Positions 32,271 through 41,854 of a DNA stretch of 64,000 nt are shown here, piece by piece. The position numbers and the translations under genes are program-made. The stretch comes from Rhodococcus ruber NBRC 15591. GTDB lineage: Bacteria; Actinomycetota; Actinomycetes; Mycobacteriales; Mycobacteriaceae. The notes under the pieces are model-generated. The model did not search any database. It was not told where the DNA came from and saw only the letters and a list, made by a program, of their open reading frames with translations. The stretch spans positions 62,001 through 126,000 of the forward strand of contig NZ_BCXE01000002.1 in the NCBI RefSeq assembly GCF_001894945.1, in the 5' to 3' direction. Numbering within the stretch: position 1 is the stretch's first letter; each line of letters begins with the position of its first letter.

Positions 32271-33484
32271 GCCCGGCTCTCCTTCGCGGCGGCGGCCTTC
32301 TTCGCGGCGCCGACGGCTCGCTTGGCGATGGCCCAGCGGTGCACTTCGGAAGGCCCGTCGTAGATGCGGAACGGGCGGACCTCGCGGGCCAGGCGCGCGA
32401 CGGGCAGGTCGGCGGAGACGCCGAGCCCGCCGCACATCTGCATCGAGCGGTCGACGATCCGGAACACCGCCTCGGCGGCGAAGGTCTTGGCGATGGACGT
32501 GGAGTTGGACGCGTGGGAGCCCTGGTCGAGTTCCCAGCACGCCTGCGTCAGCAGGGCGCGGGTGGCGGCGATGTCGATCTCGTTGTCGGCGACCATCTTC
32601 TGGATCATGCCGAGGTCGCCGAGCTTGCTCCCGAATCCTTCGCGTTCGGCGACGCGGGCGACGGCGATGTCGTGGCCGCGGCGGGCGGCGCCGAGCCAGC
32701 GCATCACGTGCGTCATGCGGGCGGGCCCGAGCCGCACCTGCGCGTAGGCGAAGCCCTGGTCGACCTCGCCGAGGACGGCGGAGTCGGGCACGAACAGGTC
32801 CTCGAAGAAGACCTCGCAGTGGCCGCCGATCATGGCGCGGTCGATGGTGTCGATGTGCCGGCCGACGGTCAGGCCGGGAGTGTCGGCGGGCGCGAGGAAC
32901 ATCGTCGCCCCGCCGCGCTGGCCGGGTTCGCCGGAGGTGCGGGCCATGATGATGAAGAAGCCCGCGCCGTCGGCACCGGTGATGAAGTACTTGCGGCCGT
33001 TGATCTTCCAACCGCCGGGGGCCTTCTCGGCGCGGGTGGTCAGGGCGTTGGGATCGGATCCGGCACCGGGGGCCGGTTCGGTCATCGCGAAGCCGGACCG
33101 CACGTCGCCGTGGGCGAGCGGCGCGAGGAACTGCTCCTTCTGCTCCGCGCTGGCGATGTGCGCGAGCATGTGCACGTTGCCCTCGTCGGGCGCGGCGATG
33201 TTGAGCGCGATCGGTCCGAACAGCGAGTACCCGGCCGCCTCGAACACCGGGGCGCGGTCGACCATGCCGAGACCGTGGCCGCCGTACTCGACGGGCGCGT
33301 GCGGCGCGAAGACCCCGGCTTCCTTGGCCGCCTGCTGCAGCTTCACCCGCAGGTCGTCGCCGCCCGCGGCAGTGATGTCACCGTTGTGGGCGTCCTCGAC
33401 GGGCAGCACGTGCTCCCGGACGAACTCCTCGGTCTTCGCCACCAGCGCCTGGACGTGTTCCGGGTACGACAGATCGACAGCCAT
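32267..33484 (-). CDS. acyl-CoA dehydrogenase of the kinase operon
   Basis: This 405-residue flavoprotein has the ACAD domains in order: N-terminal helices, the middle beta domain (FAMTEPAPGAGSDPNALTT), and the C-terminal helical domain with MQMCGGLGVSADLPVARLAREVR and IYDGPSEVHRW. The last block matches the long-chain/ACAD11-like group. It should oxidise or dephospho-eliminate an acyl-CoA made by the adjacent kinase. It is the first gene of the operon; TetR lies divergently behind a tandem repeat region. Confidence 0.9.
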   Translation of the reverse strand: MAVDLSYPEHVQALVAKTEEFVREHVLPVEDAHNGDITAAGGDDLRVKLQQAAKEAGVFAPHAPVEYGGHGLGMVDRAPVFEAAGYSLFGPIALNIAAPDEGNVHMLAHIASAEQKEQFLAPLAHGDVRSGFAMTEPAPGAGSDPNALTTRAEKAPGGWKINGRKYFITGADGAGFFIIMARTSGEPGQRGGATMFLAPADTPGLTVGRHIDTIDRAMIGGHCEVFFEDLFVPDSAVLGEVDQGFAYAQVRLGPARMTHVMRWLGAARRGHDIAVARVAEREGFGSKLGDLGMIQKMVADNEIDIAATRALLTQACWELDQGSHASNSTSIAKTFAAEAVFRIVDRSMQMCGGLGVSADLPVARLAREVRPFRIYDGPSEVHRWAIAKRAVGAAKKAAAAKESRA

Positions 33485-33571
33485 CGCGATTCCTCCTCCT
33501 CACCCCGACCGATCGATCGCTCGGTTGCTTCAACCGTGACATACCCCACCCCGCCGGGTCAACCCAGGGCG

Positions 33572-33696
33572 CCCTACCGGGCGCCCACCGCGCCGGGCCT
33601 ACCGGGCGTCTGCCGCGCCGTGCCTACCGGGCGTCTGCCGCGCCGTGCCTACCGGGCGTCTGCGGCGCCGGGCCTACCGAGCGCCTACCGCGCAGC
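33572..33696. repeat. five tandem copies of a 25-bp repeat
   Basis: Units start at 33572, 33597, 33622, 33647 and 33672, consensus gcctaccgggcgtctgccgc followed by gccgt. The middle three are nearly identical and the outer two are diverged. The last copy runs into the 3' end of the tetR gene and supplies its stop codon. It looks like a minisatellite that expanded from the end of the gene. Confidence 0.9.
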
Positions 33697-34294
33697 GTGC
33701 GATCGCGAGGTAGCGGCGGACAACCTCGTCGGGGGACAGCGGTCCGTCCGGCCGGTACCACGAGGCGACGGCCACGCACATGGTGGTCACCGCCCGGCTC
33801 GCATCCTCCGGAAACGCGGTGCCGAACTCCCCCTTCGCCACCCCGTCCCGGACGATCTCGTCCAGCATCCGCTGCTGCTCGTCACGCAACGCGATGTACG
33901 CCTTCCGGTTACCCGGTTCCATGCTGCGCATCTCGGTGGAGGCGACGAACGCCTGGTTGCGCCGGAACATGTGGAACCGCAGCAGCGACTCGACAACGGC
34001 GTCGAACCGCTCGGACGGTGTCGGTCCGGCCTCCGCCAGGGCCTGCTTGCTCCGGTCGAGCAGGTCGCGCATCACCAGCGTCGTCAACGACACCAGCAGT
34101 GCCTGCTTGGATGGGTAGTGGTGGTACAGACCCGGAACCGACAGCCCGGCCCGGGCGGCGACCTCCCGTATCGAGGTGCCGTCGTACCCCCGCTCGGCGA
34201 ACGCCTCGAGGGCGGCCTCGAGGGGCTTCGGCAGGGTCGACGGCCCGTACTGCCGCCACGTCCCCGGTTCGACGGCTTCCTCACGCGTTTCCAT
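33674..34294 (-). CDS. TetR/AcrR-family repressor
   Basis: The 206-residue protein has an N-terminal TetR HTH (ALEAFAERGYDGTSIREVAARAGLSVPGLYHHYPSKQALLV) and a helical ligand domain. It is transcribed in the same direction as the ACAD-kinase-SDR operon, ~190 bases upstream of it, and is the likely regulator of that operon. The C-terminus (RCAVGAR) is encoded by the last unit of the 25-bp repeat, so its length may vary between strains. Confidence 0.9.
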   Translation of the reverse strand: METREEAVEPGTWRQYGPSTLPKPLEAALEAFAERGYDGTSIREVAARAGLSVPGLYHHYPSKQALLVSLTTLVMRDLLDRSKQALAEAGPTPSERFDAVVESLLRFHMFRRNQAFVASTEMRSMEPGNRKAYIALRDEQQRMLDEIVRDGVAKGEFGTAFPEDASRAVTTMCVAVASWYRPDGPLSPDEVVRRYLAIARCAVGAR

Positions 34295-34406
34295 GGCATC
34301 ACCGTAGGCGACCCCCCGGCGCCGTCGTCACCAGTCGTGCTCTCGCACTTCCGCTGCCGGTCCGAACTTCCCACCCCTCCCGCCGACCACAGGAGAAAGT
34401 CTATTA

Positions 34407-34424
34407 TCTGCGTATGCATGCAGA
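34407..34424. promoter_or_regulatory. inverted repeat over the ArsR start codon
   Basis: TCTGC and GCAGA flank eight bases that include the arsR-type ATG at 34414. A repressor bound here would block initiation, consistent with autoregulation by the ArsR-family protein. The 5-8-5 dyad is modest. Confidence 0.4.
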
Positions 34425-34824
34425 CAATGGACCATGTCGGCGGAGACTCGACGACGACCAGGTCGGGTTGGTCGTCGAGGTGTTCCGCATGCTTGCCGAC
34501 GGGACCCGGGTTCGACTGTTGTGGGCCCTCGTCGACCGGGAGTTGTCGGTGACCGAACTGGCCGAGCATGTCGGTAAGGCCGCCCCGTCGGTGTCGCAGC
34601 ATCTGGCCAAGCTGCGGATGGCGCGACTGGTGCGGACCAGGCGCGAGGGCACGACCATCTACTACAGCCTCGAGAACGAGCACATCAAGCAGTTGGTGAC
34701 CGATGCCGTGTTCAACGCGGAACACGCCGGCCCGGGTGTGCCGGGGCACCACCGCGCCGACGCCGGACTGCGCACCCTGCACGAAGGCTCCGGTCGAGCC
34801 GGCCTGCAGCAGGAGGCCACATGA
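34414..34824 (+). CDS. ArsR/SmtB-family metal-sensing repressor
   Basis: From ATG 34414, after AGGAGA, the protein has 136 residues. It has the winged HTH (LSVTELAEHVGKAAPSVSQHLAKLRMARLVRTRREGTTIYYSL) of ArsR/SmtB repressors. The following helix (ENEHIKQLVTDAVFNAEH) has His residues 14 apart as in alpha-5 zinc sensors, and a tail with HH and a further His. It overlaps the CDF exporter start by four bases, so it almost certainly represses this metal efflux operon. Zn, Co or Ni is more likely than As. Confidence 0.9.
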   Translation: MHADNGPCRRRLDDDQVGLVVEVFRMLADGTRVRLLWALVDRELSVTELAEHVGKAAPSVSQHLAKLRMARLVRTRREGTTIYYSLENEHIKQLVTDAVFNAEHAGPGVPGHHRADAGLRTLHEGSGRAGLQQEAT

Positions 34825-35885
34825 CCTCCCGGCGTGGCCACGGCCACGGCGACCACGGGCACGGCCACGGCGACCCCGGGCACGGCAGCCACGAGCACAG
34901 CAGCCACGAGCACAGCAGCCACAGGCGTTCGGGGCTCGTCGGCGCCCTGAGGGATGTGTTCGCGCCGCACAGCCACGACTCGGCCGACAGGGTCGATTCC
35001 GCCCTGGAATCAAGCAACATCGGCATCCGTGCCGTGAAGATCAGCCTGGTCGCCCTGGCCGTGACGGCGGCACTACAGGTCGTCATCGTCGCCGCGTCCG
35101 GTTCCGTCGCGCTCGCCGCAGACACCGTGCACAACTTCTCCGACGCACTGACCGCCGTGCCCCTGTGGATCGCGTTCGTGCTCGGACGTCGGGCCGCCAC
35201 CAGGCGATTCACCTACGGGTACGGCCGGGCCGAAGACCTCGCCGGGTTGTTCGTGCTGGCAATGATCGCCCTGTCCGCGGGGATCGCCGGCACCGAATCG
35301 ATTCGGCGCCTGATCGATCCCGTCCCCATCGAACACCTCGGCTGGGTCGCACTGGCCGGGCTTGTCGGGTTCATCGGCAACGAACTCGTCGCGGTCTACC
35401 GGATCCGGGTGGGCCGGCGCATCGGCTCGGCGGCCCTCGTCGCGGACGGCCTACATGCCCGGACGGACGGATTCACTTCTCTGGCAGTTCTTTTCAGCGC
35501 CGGCGGGGTCGCACTGGGTCACCCTGTCGCCGATCCCGTGATCGGAATCCTCATCACCGTCGCCATCGTGCTGGTTCTGCGCACCGCCGCCCGGGACGTC
35601 TTCCGCCGGTTGATGGACGGCGTCGATCCGGAGCTCGTCACCACAGCCGAACGCGTCCTGTCGGGCCGGGTCGGCGTCGACCGAGTTCGCAGCCTCCAGA
35701 TGCGCTGGATCGGTCACCGTCTGCACGCCGATGTCGAGCTCGACGTCGATCCGGGGCTCAGTCTGAGCGCTGCGCACTCCGTCGCTCACGAAGCCGAGCA
35801 GGCACTGATCTCCGCGGTCCCGCACCTCACCACGGCACTGGTGCACGCCTATCCTCCTCACGAAACGGAACTGCACGCCACCTGA
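34821..35885 (+). CDS. CDF-family divalent cation exporter
   Basis: The 354-residue protein starts with a His-rich stretch (GHGHGDHGHGHGDPGHGS...) typical of metal-handling CDF proteins. Six membrane helices follow, with the metal sites DTVHNFSDA (helix 2) and DGLHARTDG (helix 5) in the HD-HD pattern of zinc/cobalt exporters. A cytosolic C-terminal domain closes the protein. It should export Zn2+, Co2+ or similar in exchange for protons. The upstream ArsR gene overlaps by ATGA. Confidence 0.93.
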   Translation: MTSRRGHGHGDHGHGHGDPGHGSHEHSSHEHSSHRRSGLVGALRDVFAPHSHDSADRVDSALESSNIGIRAVKISLVALAVTAALQVVIVAASGSVALAADTVHNFSDALTAVPLWIAFVLGRRAATRRFTYGYGRAEDLAGLFVLAMIALSAGIAGTESIRRLIDPVPIEHLGWVALAGLVGFIGNELVAVYRIRVGRRIGSAALVADGLHARTDGFTSLAVLFSAGGVALGHPVADPVIGILITVAIVLVLRTAARDVFRRLMDGVDPELVTTAERVLSGRVGVDRVRSLQMRWIGHRLHADVELDVDPGLSLSAAHSVAHEAEQALISAVPHLTTALVHAYPPHETELHAT

Positions 35886-36084
35886 GGTCAGTTGCTCGAC
35901 CTGCGTCGTGCAGTACGGACCGAACCCCGGTCAGGACACGCCGGTTCCGGGTTGCCCGTGGACGCAGGGGGTCGCACAGGTCGAGGGTGCGGTTCGCGTG
36001 CGGCCCCTCCGGGACGTTCCGGCCGCGCGTCGGCGACGTCCGCTCGACAGTCCGGACCGGTGGCATGCGACGACGCCGGAAGAC

Positions 36085-36126
36085 CGAACGAGCGGCGGAT
36101 CCGTCGTGGGATCCGCCGCTCGTTCG
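36085..36126. terminator. 18-bp perfect hairpin, bidirectional terminator
   Basis: cgaacgagcggcggatcc (36085-36102) and its exact complement (36109-36126) enclose a 6-base loop. It ends at the stop of the NDMA-type dehydrogenase gene and lies downstream of the CDF exporter, so it probably serves both convergent units. Confidence 0.85.
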
Positions 36127-36135
36127 CCCGCTCAC

Positions 36136-37263
36136 TCAGTAGTCGTCGTCGCCGTAGAGCACCATGCCACGCAGGTTCCGGCCCTCGTGCATGTCGGCGT
36201 AGCCGTCGTTGATGTCCTCGAGCCGGTACGTCTTGGTGACCAGCTTGTCGAGTTCGAGCTGCCCGCTGCGGTAGAGGTCGAGCAGCTTCGGGATCTGCGA
36301 GCGCGGTCCGACACCACCGAAGATCGCACCCTGCAGCCGCTTCTGCAGCAGGGTCAGCTCGAACAGGCTCAGCGTCACCTGGGTGTCGGCGGCGCTGCCC
36401 ATCCCCACCACGACCACCTGACCGCCCTTGCCCGTCAGCGCCATGGACGGGGCGATGATGTCGCCGTGGATCTCGCCGACGGTGATGATCGTGACGTCGG
36501 CCATCGCCCCCCAGGTGATCTCGCCGATCACCGGCAGCGCCTCCTCGATCGAGGCGAAGGTATGGGTCGCCCCGAACTTCTTGGCCTGATCGCGCTTGAA
36601 CTCCACCGGGTCGATCGCCACGACATGCCGGGCACCCGCGTGTGCGGCACCCTGTACCGCGTTGATGCCCACGCCGCCGATGCCGATCACGACGACGGAG
36701 TCACCCACCTTGGTGCCGCCGATCGCCGTCGCGGAGCCCCAGCCCGTGGCGACGCCGCAGCCGAGCAGGGCGGCCTTGTCGAGCGGGATGTCGTCCTCGA
36801 TCTTGATGACCGACGCTTCGTGCACGGTGACGTACGGCGCGAACGTGCCGAGCAGGCACATCTGGATCACCGGGTCACCGTTGAGCGTCACCCGGTGGGT
36901 CTTGTCGGCGATCGCCTGCCCGGTGAGGAGGTTCGCCCCCTCGTCGCAGATGTTCTGAAGGCCCTTCGCGCACGCGCGGCACCGCCCGCAGGCCGGGATG
37001 AAGGCGAGTACCACATGGTCGCCCTCCCGGATGTTGGTGACTCCGGGCCCGACCTTGGTGACCACGCCGGCGCCCTCGTGCCCGCCGAGGACGGGGAAGG
37101 ACGGCATCGGCGTCGCGCCGGTGCGCAGATGTTCGTCGGAATGGCACAGCCCGGACGCAGCCAGACGTACCTGCACTTCGCCGGCGACCGGATCGCCCAG
37201 GTCGATCTCCTCGATCTCCCACGGTTGATTGAGCCCTTTGATCACCGCAGCCTTGGTCTTCAC
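36136..37263 (-). CDS. NDMA-dependent-type zinc alcohol dehydrogenase
   Basis: From GTG 37263, just behind GGGAGGG, the protein has 375 residues. It is a zinc-containing class III-like MDR: catalytic zinc in GLCHSDEH and GGHEGAG, structural zinc loop CGRCRACAKGLQNIC, and the NAD-binding IGIGGVGINAVQGAAHAGA. It matches the actinobacterial group with tightly bound NAD that is assayed with N,N-dimethyl-4-nitrosoaniline. Such enzymes oxidise alcohols, and sometimes hemiacetals, in Rhodococcus and mycobacteria. Divergent from it lie two SRPBCC genes. Confidence 0.88.
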   Translation of the reverse strand: MKTKAAVIKGLNQPWEIEEIDLGDPVAGEVQVRLAASGLCHSDEHLRTGATPMPSFPVLGGHEGAGVVTKVGPGVTNIREGDHVVLAFIPACGRCRACAKGLQNICDEGANLLTGQAIADKTHRVTLNGDPVIQMCLLGTFAPYVTVHEASVIKIEDDIPLDKAALLGCGVATGWGSATAIGGTKVGDSVVVIGIGGVGINAVQGAAHAGARHVVAIDPVEFKRDQAKKFGATHTFASIEEALPVIGEITWGAMADVTIITVGEIHGDIIAPSMALTGKGGQVVVVGMGSAADTQVTLSLFELTLLQKRLQGAIFGGVGPRSQIPKLLDLYRSGQLELDKLVTKTYRLEDINDGYADMHEGRNLRGMVLYGDDDY

Positions 37264-37405
37264 GAACCCTCCCACCGGATCCACTGTGAACTGTGTCACC
37301 ATGAGTAGAGCAGGACGAGCGTCCGAACGGACGACTTTGAGGATCTCCCCAGGACGCGAGTTACCTGATACCTTGGGTAACAGAAATGTCCCCACGGAGG
37401 TACAG

Positions 37406-37849
37406 ATGATCCACATCCGCCACAGCGCCGTCGCGGAGGTCCCCCTCGACGTGGCGTTCGCCTACCTCGACGACCACCGCACGGTCCCCGAATGGATGTA
37501 CGGCGTCCACCGCTTCGAACCGGTGGGATCACAGGTCAACGGCATCGGCGCGATCTTCGACGCCACCATGCAGATCGGGCCGAAGGGCCTCGATTCGCGC
37601 CTGGCGATCGTCGACTGGGAACTCGACCGCAGGATCGTCCTCGACTCCATCGCCGGATTCCGCACCTCCTCGTGGTGGGAACTCGCCGACCTCGGCGACG
37701 GCCGGGTCCGTCTCGACGTCGACTTCGCCTACCAGCTCCCCGGCGGGCTGGCCGGGCGGGCACTGGGCAAGCTCATCGAACCGGTGGTGAGTACCGCGAT
37801 CCGCCAGACGGAACAGGCGCTGCGCTCGAATCTCGGCCACGTCGCCTGA
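37406..37849 (+). CDS. SRPBCC-family protein, copy 1
   Basis: This 147-residue protein (ATG 37406, CGGAGG site) has the polyketide cyclase/START-like fold of the SRPBCC superfamily: strand 1 with VAEVPLDVAFAYLDDHRTVPEWMYGV, then EPVGSQVNGIGAIFD and a C-terminal long helix. Such proteins bind hydrophobic ligands or alter lipid/polyketide intermediates. It is closely similar, without gaps over most of its length, to the next gene, so the two arose by tandem duplication. Confidence 0.85.
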   Translation: MIHIRHSAVAEVPLDVAFAYLDDHRTVPEWMYGVHRFEPVGSQVNGIGAIFDATMQIGPKGLDSRLAIVDWELDRRIVLDSIAGFRTSSWWELADLGDGRVRLDVDFAYQLPGGLAGRALGKLIEPVVSTAIRQTEQALRSNLGHVA

Positions 37850-37970
37850 GCGCGCGCCGGCCTCGGGCGGGGCAATTCGCGCGCTCGTCCGGAATCCGCC
37901 CGCACTGCTGCCTGGGCGGATTCCGAAGGTGCGAGCAAGTCCGCTAGGTTCCCGGCGGAGGTTCCGCCGT

Positions 37971-38432
37971 ATGACTGACGATCGCCGCATGATCCACGTG
38001 CGCCACGACGGGGTGGCCCACGTCGAACTCGACACCGCCTTCGCATACGTCGCCGACCACCGCACGGTCCCGGAGTGGATGTACGGCGTGACCCGCTTCG
38101 AGCCCGTGGGCGAGCAGGTCCGCGGCGTGGGCGCGGTGTTCGACGCGTGCATGCGGATCGGTCCGGCCGCCTTCACCTCCCGGCTCGAGATCGTCGAGTG
38201 GGAGGACAACCACCGGATCGTGCTGAGCTCGATCTCCGGCTTCCGCACCCGCTCGGCGTGGCAGTTCGACGACCTGGGCGACGGCGACATGCGGCTCGCC
38301 GTCGACTTCGGCTACCAGCTGCCCGGCGGCCCGGCCGGGCGTGCGGCCGGGCTGCTCATCGAGCCCCTGGTGGGCACGATCGTGCGGCGGACCGAGAACG
38401 CGCTGCGGGACCAGGTCGTCCGGAACGCCTGA
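37971..38432 (+). CDS. SRPBCC-family protein, copy 2
   Basis: This 153-residue protein shares with copy 1 the stretches HRTVPEWMYGV, RFEPVG, SGFRT and the C-terminal YQLPGG, at matching positions. It starts at ATG 37971, about ten bases after CGGAGG, and has seven extra N-terminal residues. The divergence of internal segments suggests an old duplication with possible different ligands. Three 14-bp tandem repeats start at its stop codon. Confidence 0.85.
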   Translation: MTDDRRMIHVRHDGVAHVELDTAFAYVADHRTVPEWMYGVTRFEPVGEQVRGVGAVFDACMRIGPAAFTSRLEIVEWEDNHRIVLSSISGFRTRSAWQFDDLGDGDMRLAVDFGYQLPGGPAGRAAGLLIEPLVGTIVRRTENALRDQVVRNA

Positions 38433-38469
38433 TCCCGCAGCCCTGATCCCGCAGCCCTGATCCCGCAGC
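38428..38469. repeat. three perfect 14-bp tandem repeats
   Basis: The unit cctgatcccgcagc is repeated at 38428, 38442 and 38456. The first copy contains the stop codon of the SRPBCC copy 2 gene. The array lies in the short gap to the convergent hppD gene. Confidence 0.9.
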
Positions 38470-38479
38470 GCGGAAGAGA

Positions 38480-39823
<1,344 letters not shown>

Positions 39824-39869
39824 CTATACAATCGGTACAGTTTCCGCCGCCTCTTCGGAAGGAACGGCC

Positions 39870-40379
39870 ATGCGTGACGCCGTGCAGCTGGACGAGTTGG
39901 ATTTCGCGCTCCTGGAAACGCTGCACACGGATCCGAAGATCGGTGCGCTGGAGTTGTCCCGGCGGTTGCGGGTGGCGCGCGCGACGGTCTCGGCACGGGT
40001 GCGCCGGCTCGAGGAGTCCGGCGTCATCGCCGGCTACGAACCGCGCCTGAACCTGGCGGCGGCCGGATTCGAGGTCCAGGCCTTCGTGACGATGGAGATC
40101 GTCCAGGGTGCGCTCGAAGCCATCACCGATGTCCTCGAAGCGATTCCCGGGGTGCTCGAGGCGTTCGCGACGACCGGCGCCGGCGACATCCTGTGCCGGA
40201 TCGCCGCGGACTCCCACCTCGGGCTGCAACAGACGCTGATCGAACTGAACCGCTCGTCGATCGTCGCCCGGTCGACCAGCGTCATGGTGTTGTCGGAGGT
40301 GGTCCGCTACCGGGCCATGCCCCTGCTGCGCACCCTCCAGCCGGGCAGAACCGCCAAAGCGCCCGCCTACCGCCGGTAG
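39870..40379 (+). CDS. Lrp/AsnC-family regulator
   Basis: The 169-residue protein has the AsnC layout: N-terminal HTH (LDFALLETLHTDPKIGALELSRRLRVARATVSARVRRLEESGVI) and a C-terminal RAM ligand domain (~70-150). AsnC-type regulators sense amino acids. Its divergent position next to hppD, and its location before an amino acid dehydrogenase and an amino acid permease, indicate control of aromatic amino acid catabolism. Confidence 0.92.
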   Translation: MRDAVQLDELDFALLETLHTDPKIGALELSRRLRVARATVSARVRRLEESGVIAGYEPRLNLAAAGFEVQAFVTMEIVQGALEAITDVLEAIPGVLEAFATTGAGDILCRIAADSHLGLQQTLIELNRSSIVARSTSVMVLSEVVRYRAMPLLRTLQPGRTAKAPAYRR

Positions 40380-40588
40380 AGCTGACGACCGGCCCACCGG
40401 CCCTCCCCCGCAGAAAACGGCGGCACAGCTCTGCACACTGCACAGAAAATCGGCAGCCCGCTGCGCTACAGCTCTTCAGGCTGATCAGTAGCGCAGGCCG
40501 CACTTGCGCGGCGTTTGTAATCACGGTCACAGTCTTCTTCATTCGCCCGCACCCGGGCACCGCACCGTCCCGACTCCCGAGAGAAGAC

Positions 40589-41854
40589 ATGAAGAACCTG
40601 CTGACCCGTTTCGAGGACAAGGCCCCCGAGATCGTCTTCGAGTGGCACGACACCGAGACCACTGCCCGCGGCTGGGTCGTCATCAACTCCCTGCGCGGTG
40701 GAGCGGCCGGCGGCGGCACCCGCATGCGCCGCGGCCTCGACCGCCGCGAGGTCGAGTCCCTGGCCAAGACCATGGAGGTCAAGTTCACCGTCTCCGGTCC
40801 GGCCATCGGTGGCGCCAAGTCCGGCATCGACTTCGACCCGTCCGACCCGCGCAAGGACGGGGTGCTGCGCCGCTGGTTCGCGGCCGTCGCGCCGCTGCTG
40901 CGCGCCTACTACGGCACCGGCGGCGACCTCAACGTCGACGAGATGACCGAGGTCGTGCCGCTCACCGAGAGCAACGGTCTGTGGCATCCCCAGGAGGGCG
41001 TCGTCAACGGGCACTTCGCCGCGGACGAGCGCGAGCGCATCCAGCGGGTCGGGCAGCTGCGGCTCGGTGTGGCCAAGGTCGTCGAGGACACCCGCTTCAC
41101 CCCCGCCCCGGACGCGAAGTACACGGTGGCCGATCTCATCACCGGCTGGGGCGTCGCCGAGTCGGTGCGGCACCACTACCGCATCTACGGGGACGCGGCC
41201 GGCAACCGCGAGCTCACCGGCAAGCGCGTGCTCGTCCAGGGCTGGGGCAACGTCGGGGCGGCCGCGGCCTACTACCTGGCACAGGCCGGCGCCCGCGTCG
41301 TCGGCATCATCGACCGCGACGGCGGCATCCTCGACACGGACGGACTCGACTTCGACGAGGTGCGCACCCTGCTGCTGACCAAGAACGGCAACGCGCTCCG
41401 CAGCGACCGGATGCGTCCCTTCACCGAGGTGCACGACGCGATCTGGGATCTCGGCGCCGAGGTCTTCCTCCCGTGCGCCGCGTCCCGGCTGGTCACCCGC
41501 GAGCAGGTCGACCGTATGGTCGCGGCGGGCCTCGAGGTGATCGCCAGCGGCGCGAACGTCCCCTTCGCCGACGACGAGATCTTCTACGGTCCCACCTACG
41601 AGCACGCCGACAAGTCCGTCTCGGTGATCCCCGACTTCATCGCCAACAGCGGCATGGCCCGCGCCTTCGCGCAGCTCATGGAGGGCGACGTCGAGGTCTC
41701 CGACGCCGCGATCTTCGGTGACGTCTCGGACACGGTTGCCGGGGCGCTGCAGCGCTGCCACGAGCGCAGCGCCGACCATACGGGCGTCGCGGCCACGGCG
41801 TTCGAGATCGCCCTCGACCAGCTGGTGCCGGCGGGGGAGCGCATCGATGACTGA
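40589..41854 (+). CDS. Glu/Leu/Phe/Val dehydrogenase family enzyme
   Basis: The 421-residue protein has the ELFV dimerisation domain (RGGAAGGGTRMRRG, then the KF and GGAKSGI substrate-site region with a conserved Lys) and the NAD-binding domain (LVQGWGNVGAAAAYYLAQAGA, ~215-235). It deaminates an amino acid to the 2-oxoacid. Length and sequence resemble the short GDH/PheDH-like group. With hppD nearby, an aromatic amino acid is plausible but glutamate cannot be excluded. It overlaps the downstream permease by eight bases. Confidence 0.88.
   Translation: MKNLLTRFEDKAPEIVFEWHDTETTARGWVVINSLRGGAAGGGTRMRRGLDRREVESLAKTMEVKFTVSGPAIGGAKSGIDFDPSDPRKDGVLRRWFAAVAPLLRAYYGTGGDLNVDEMTEVVPLTESNGLWHPQEGVVNGHFAADERERIQRVGQLRLGVAKVVEDTRFTPAPDAKYTVADLITGWGVAESVRHHYRIYGDAAGNRELTGKRVLVQGWGNVGAAAAYYLAQAGARVVGIIDRDGGILDTDGLDFDEVRTLLLTKNGNALRSDRMRPFTEVHDAIWDLGAEVFLPCAASRLVTREQVDRMVAAGLEVIASGANVPFADDEIFYGPTYEHADKSVSVIPDFIANSGMARAFAQLMEGDVEVSDAAIFGDVSDTVAGALQRCHERSADHTGVAATAFEIALDQLVPAGERIDD

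Noticed and set aside
33572..33696. Possible CRISPR array
   Set aside because: The 25-bp units are directly adjacent with no unique spacers and no cas genes nearby; it is a simple tandem repeat.
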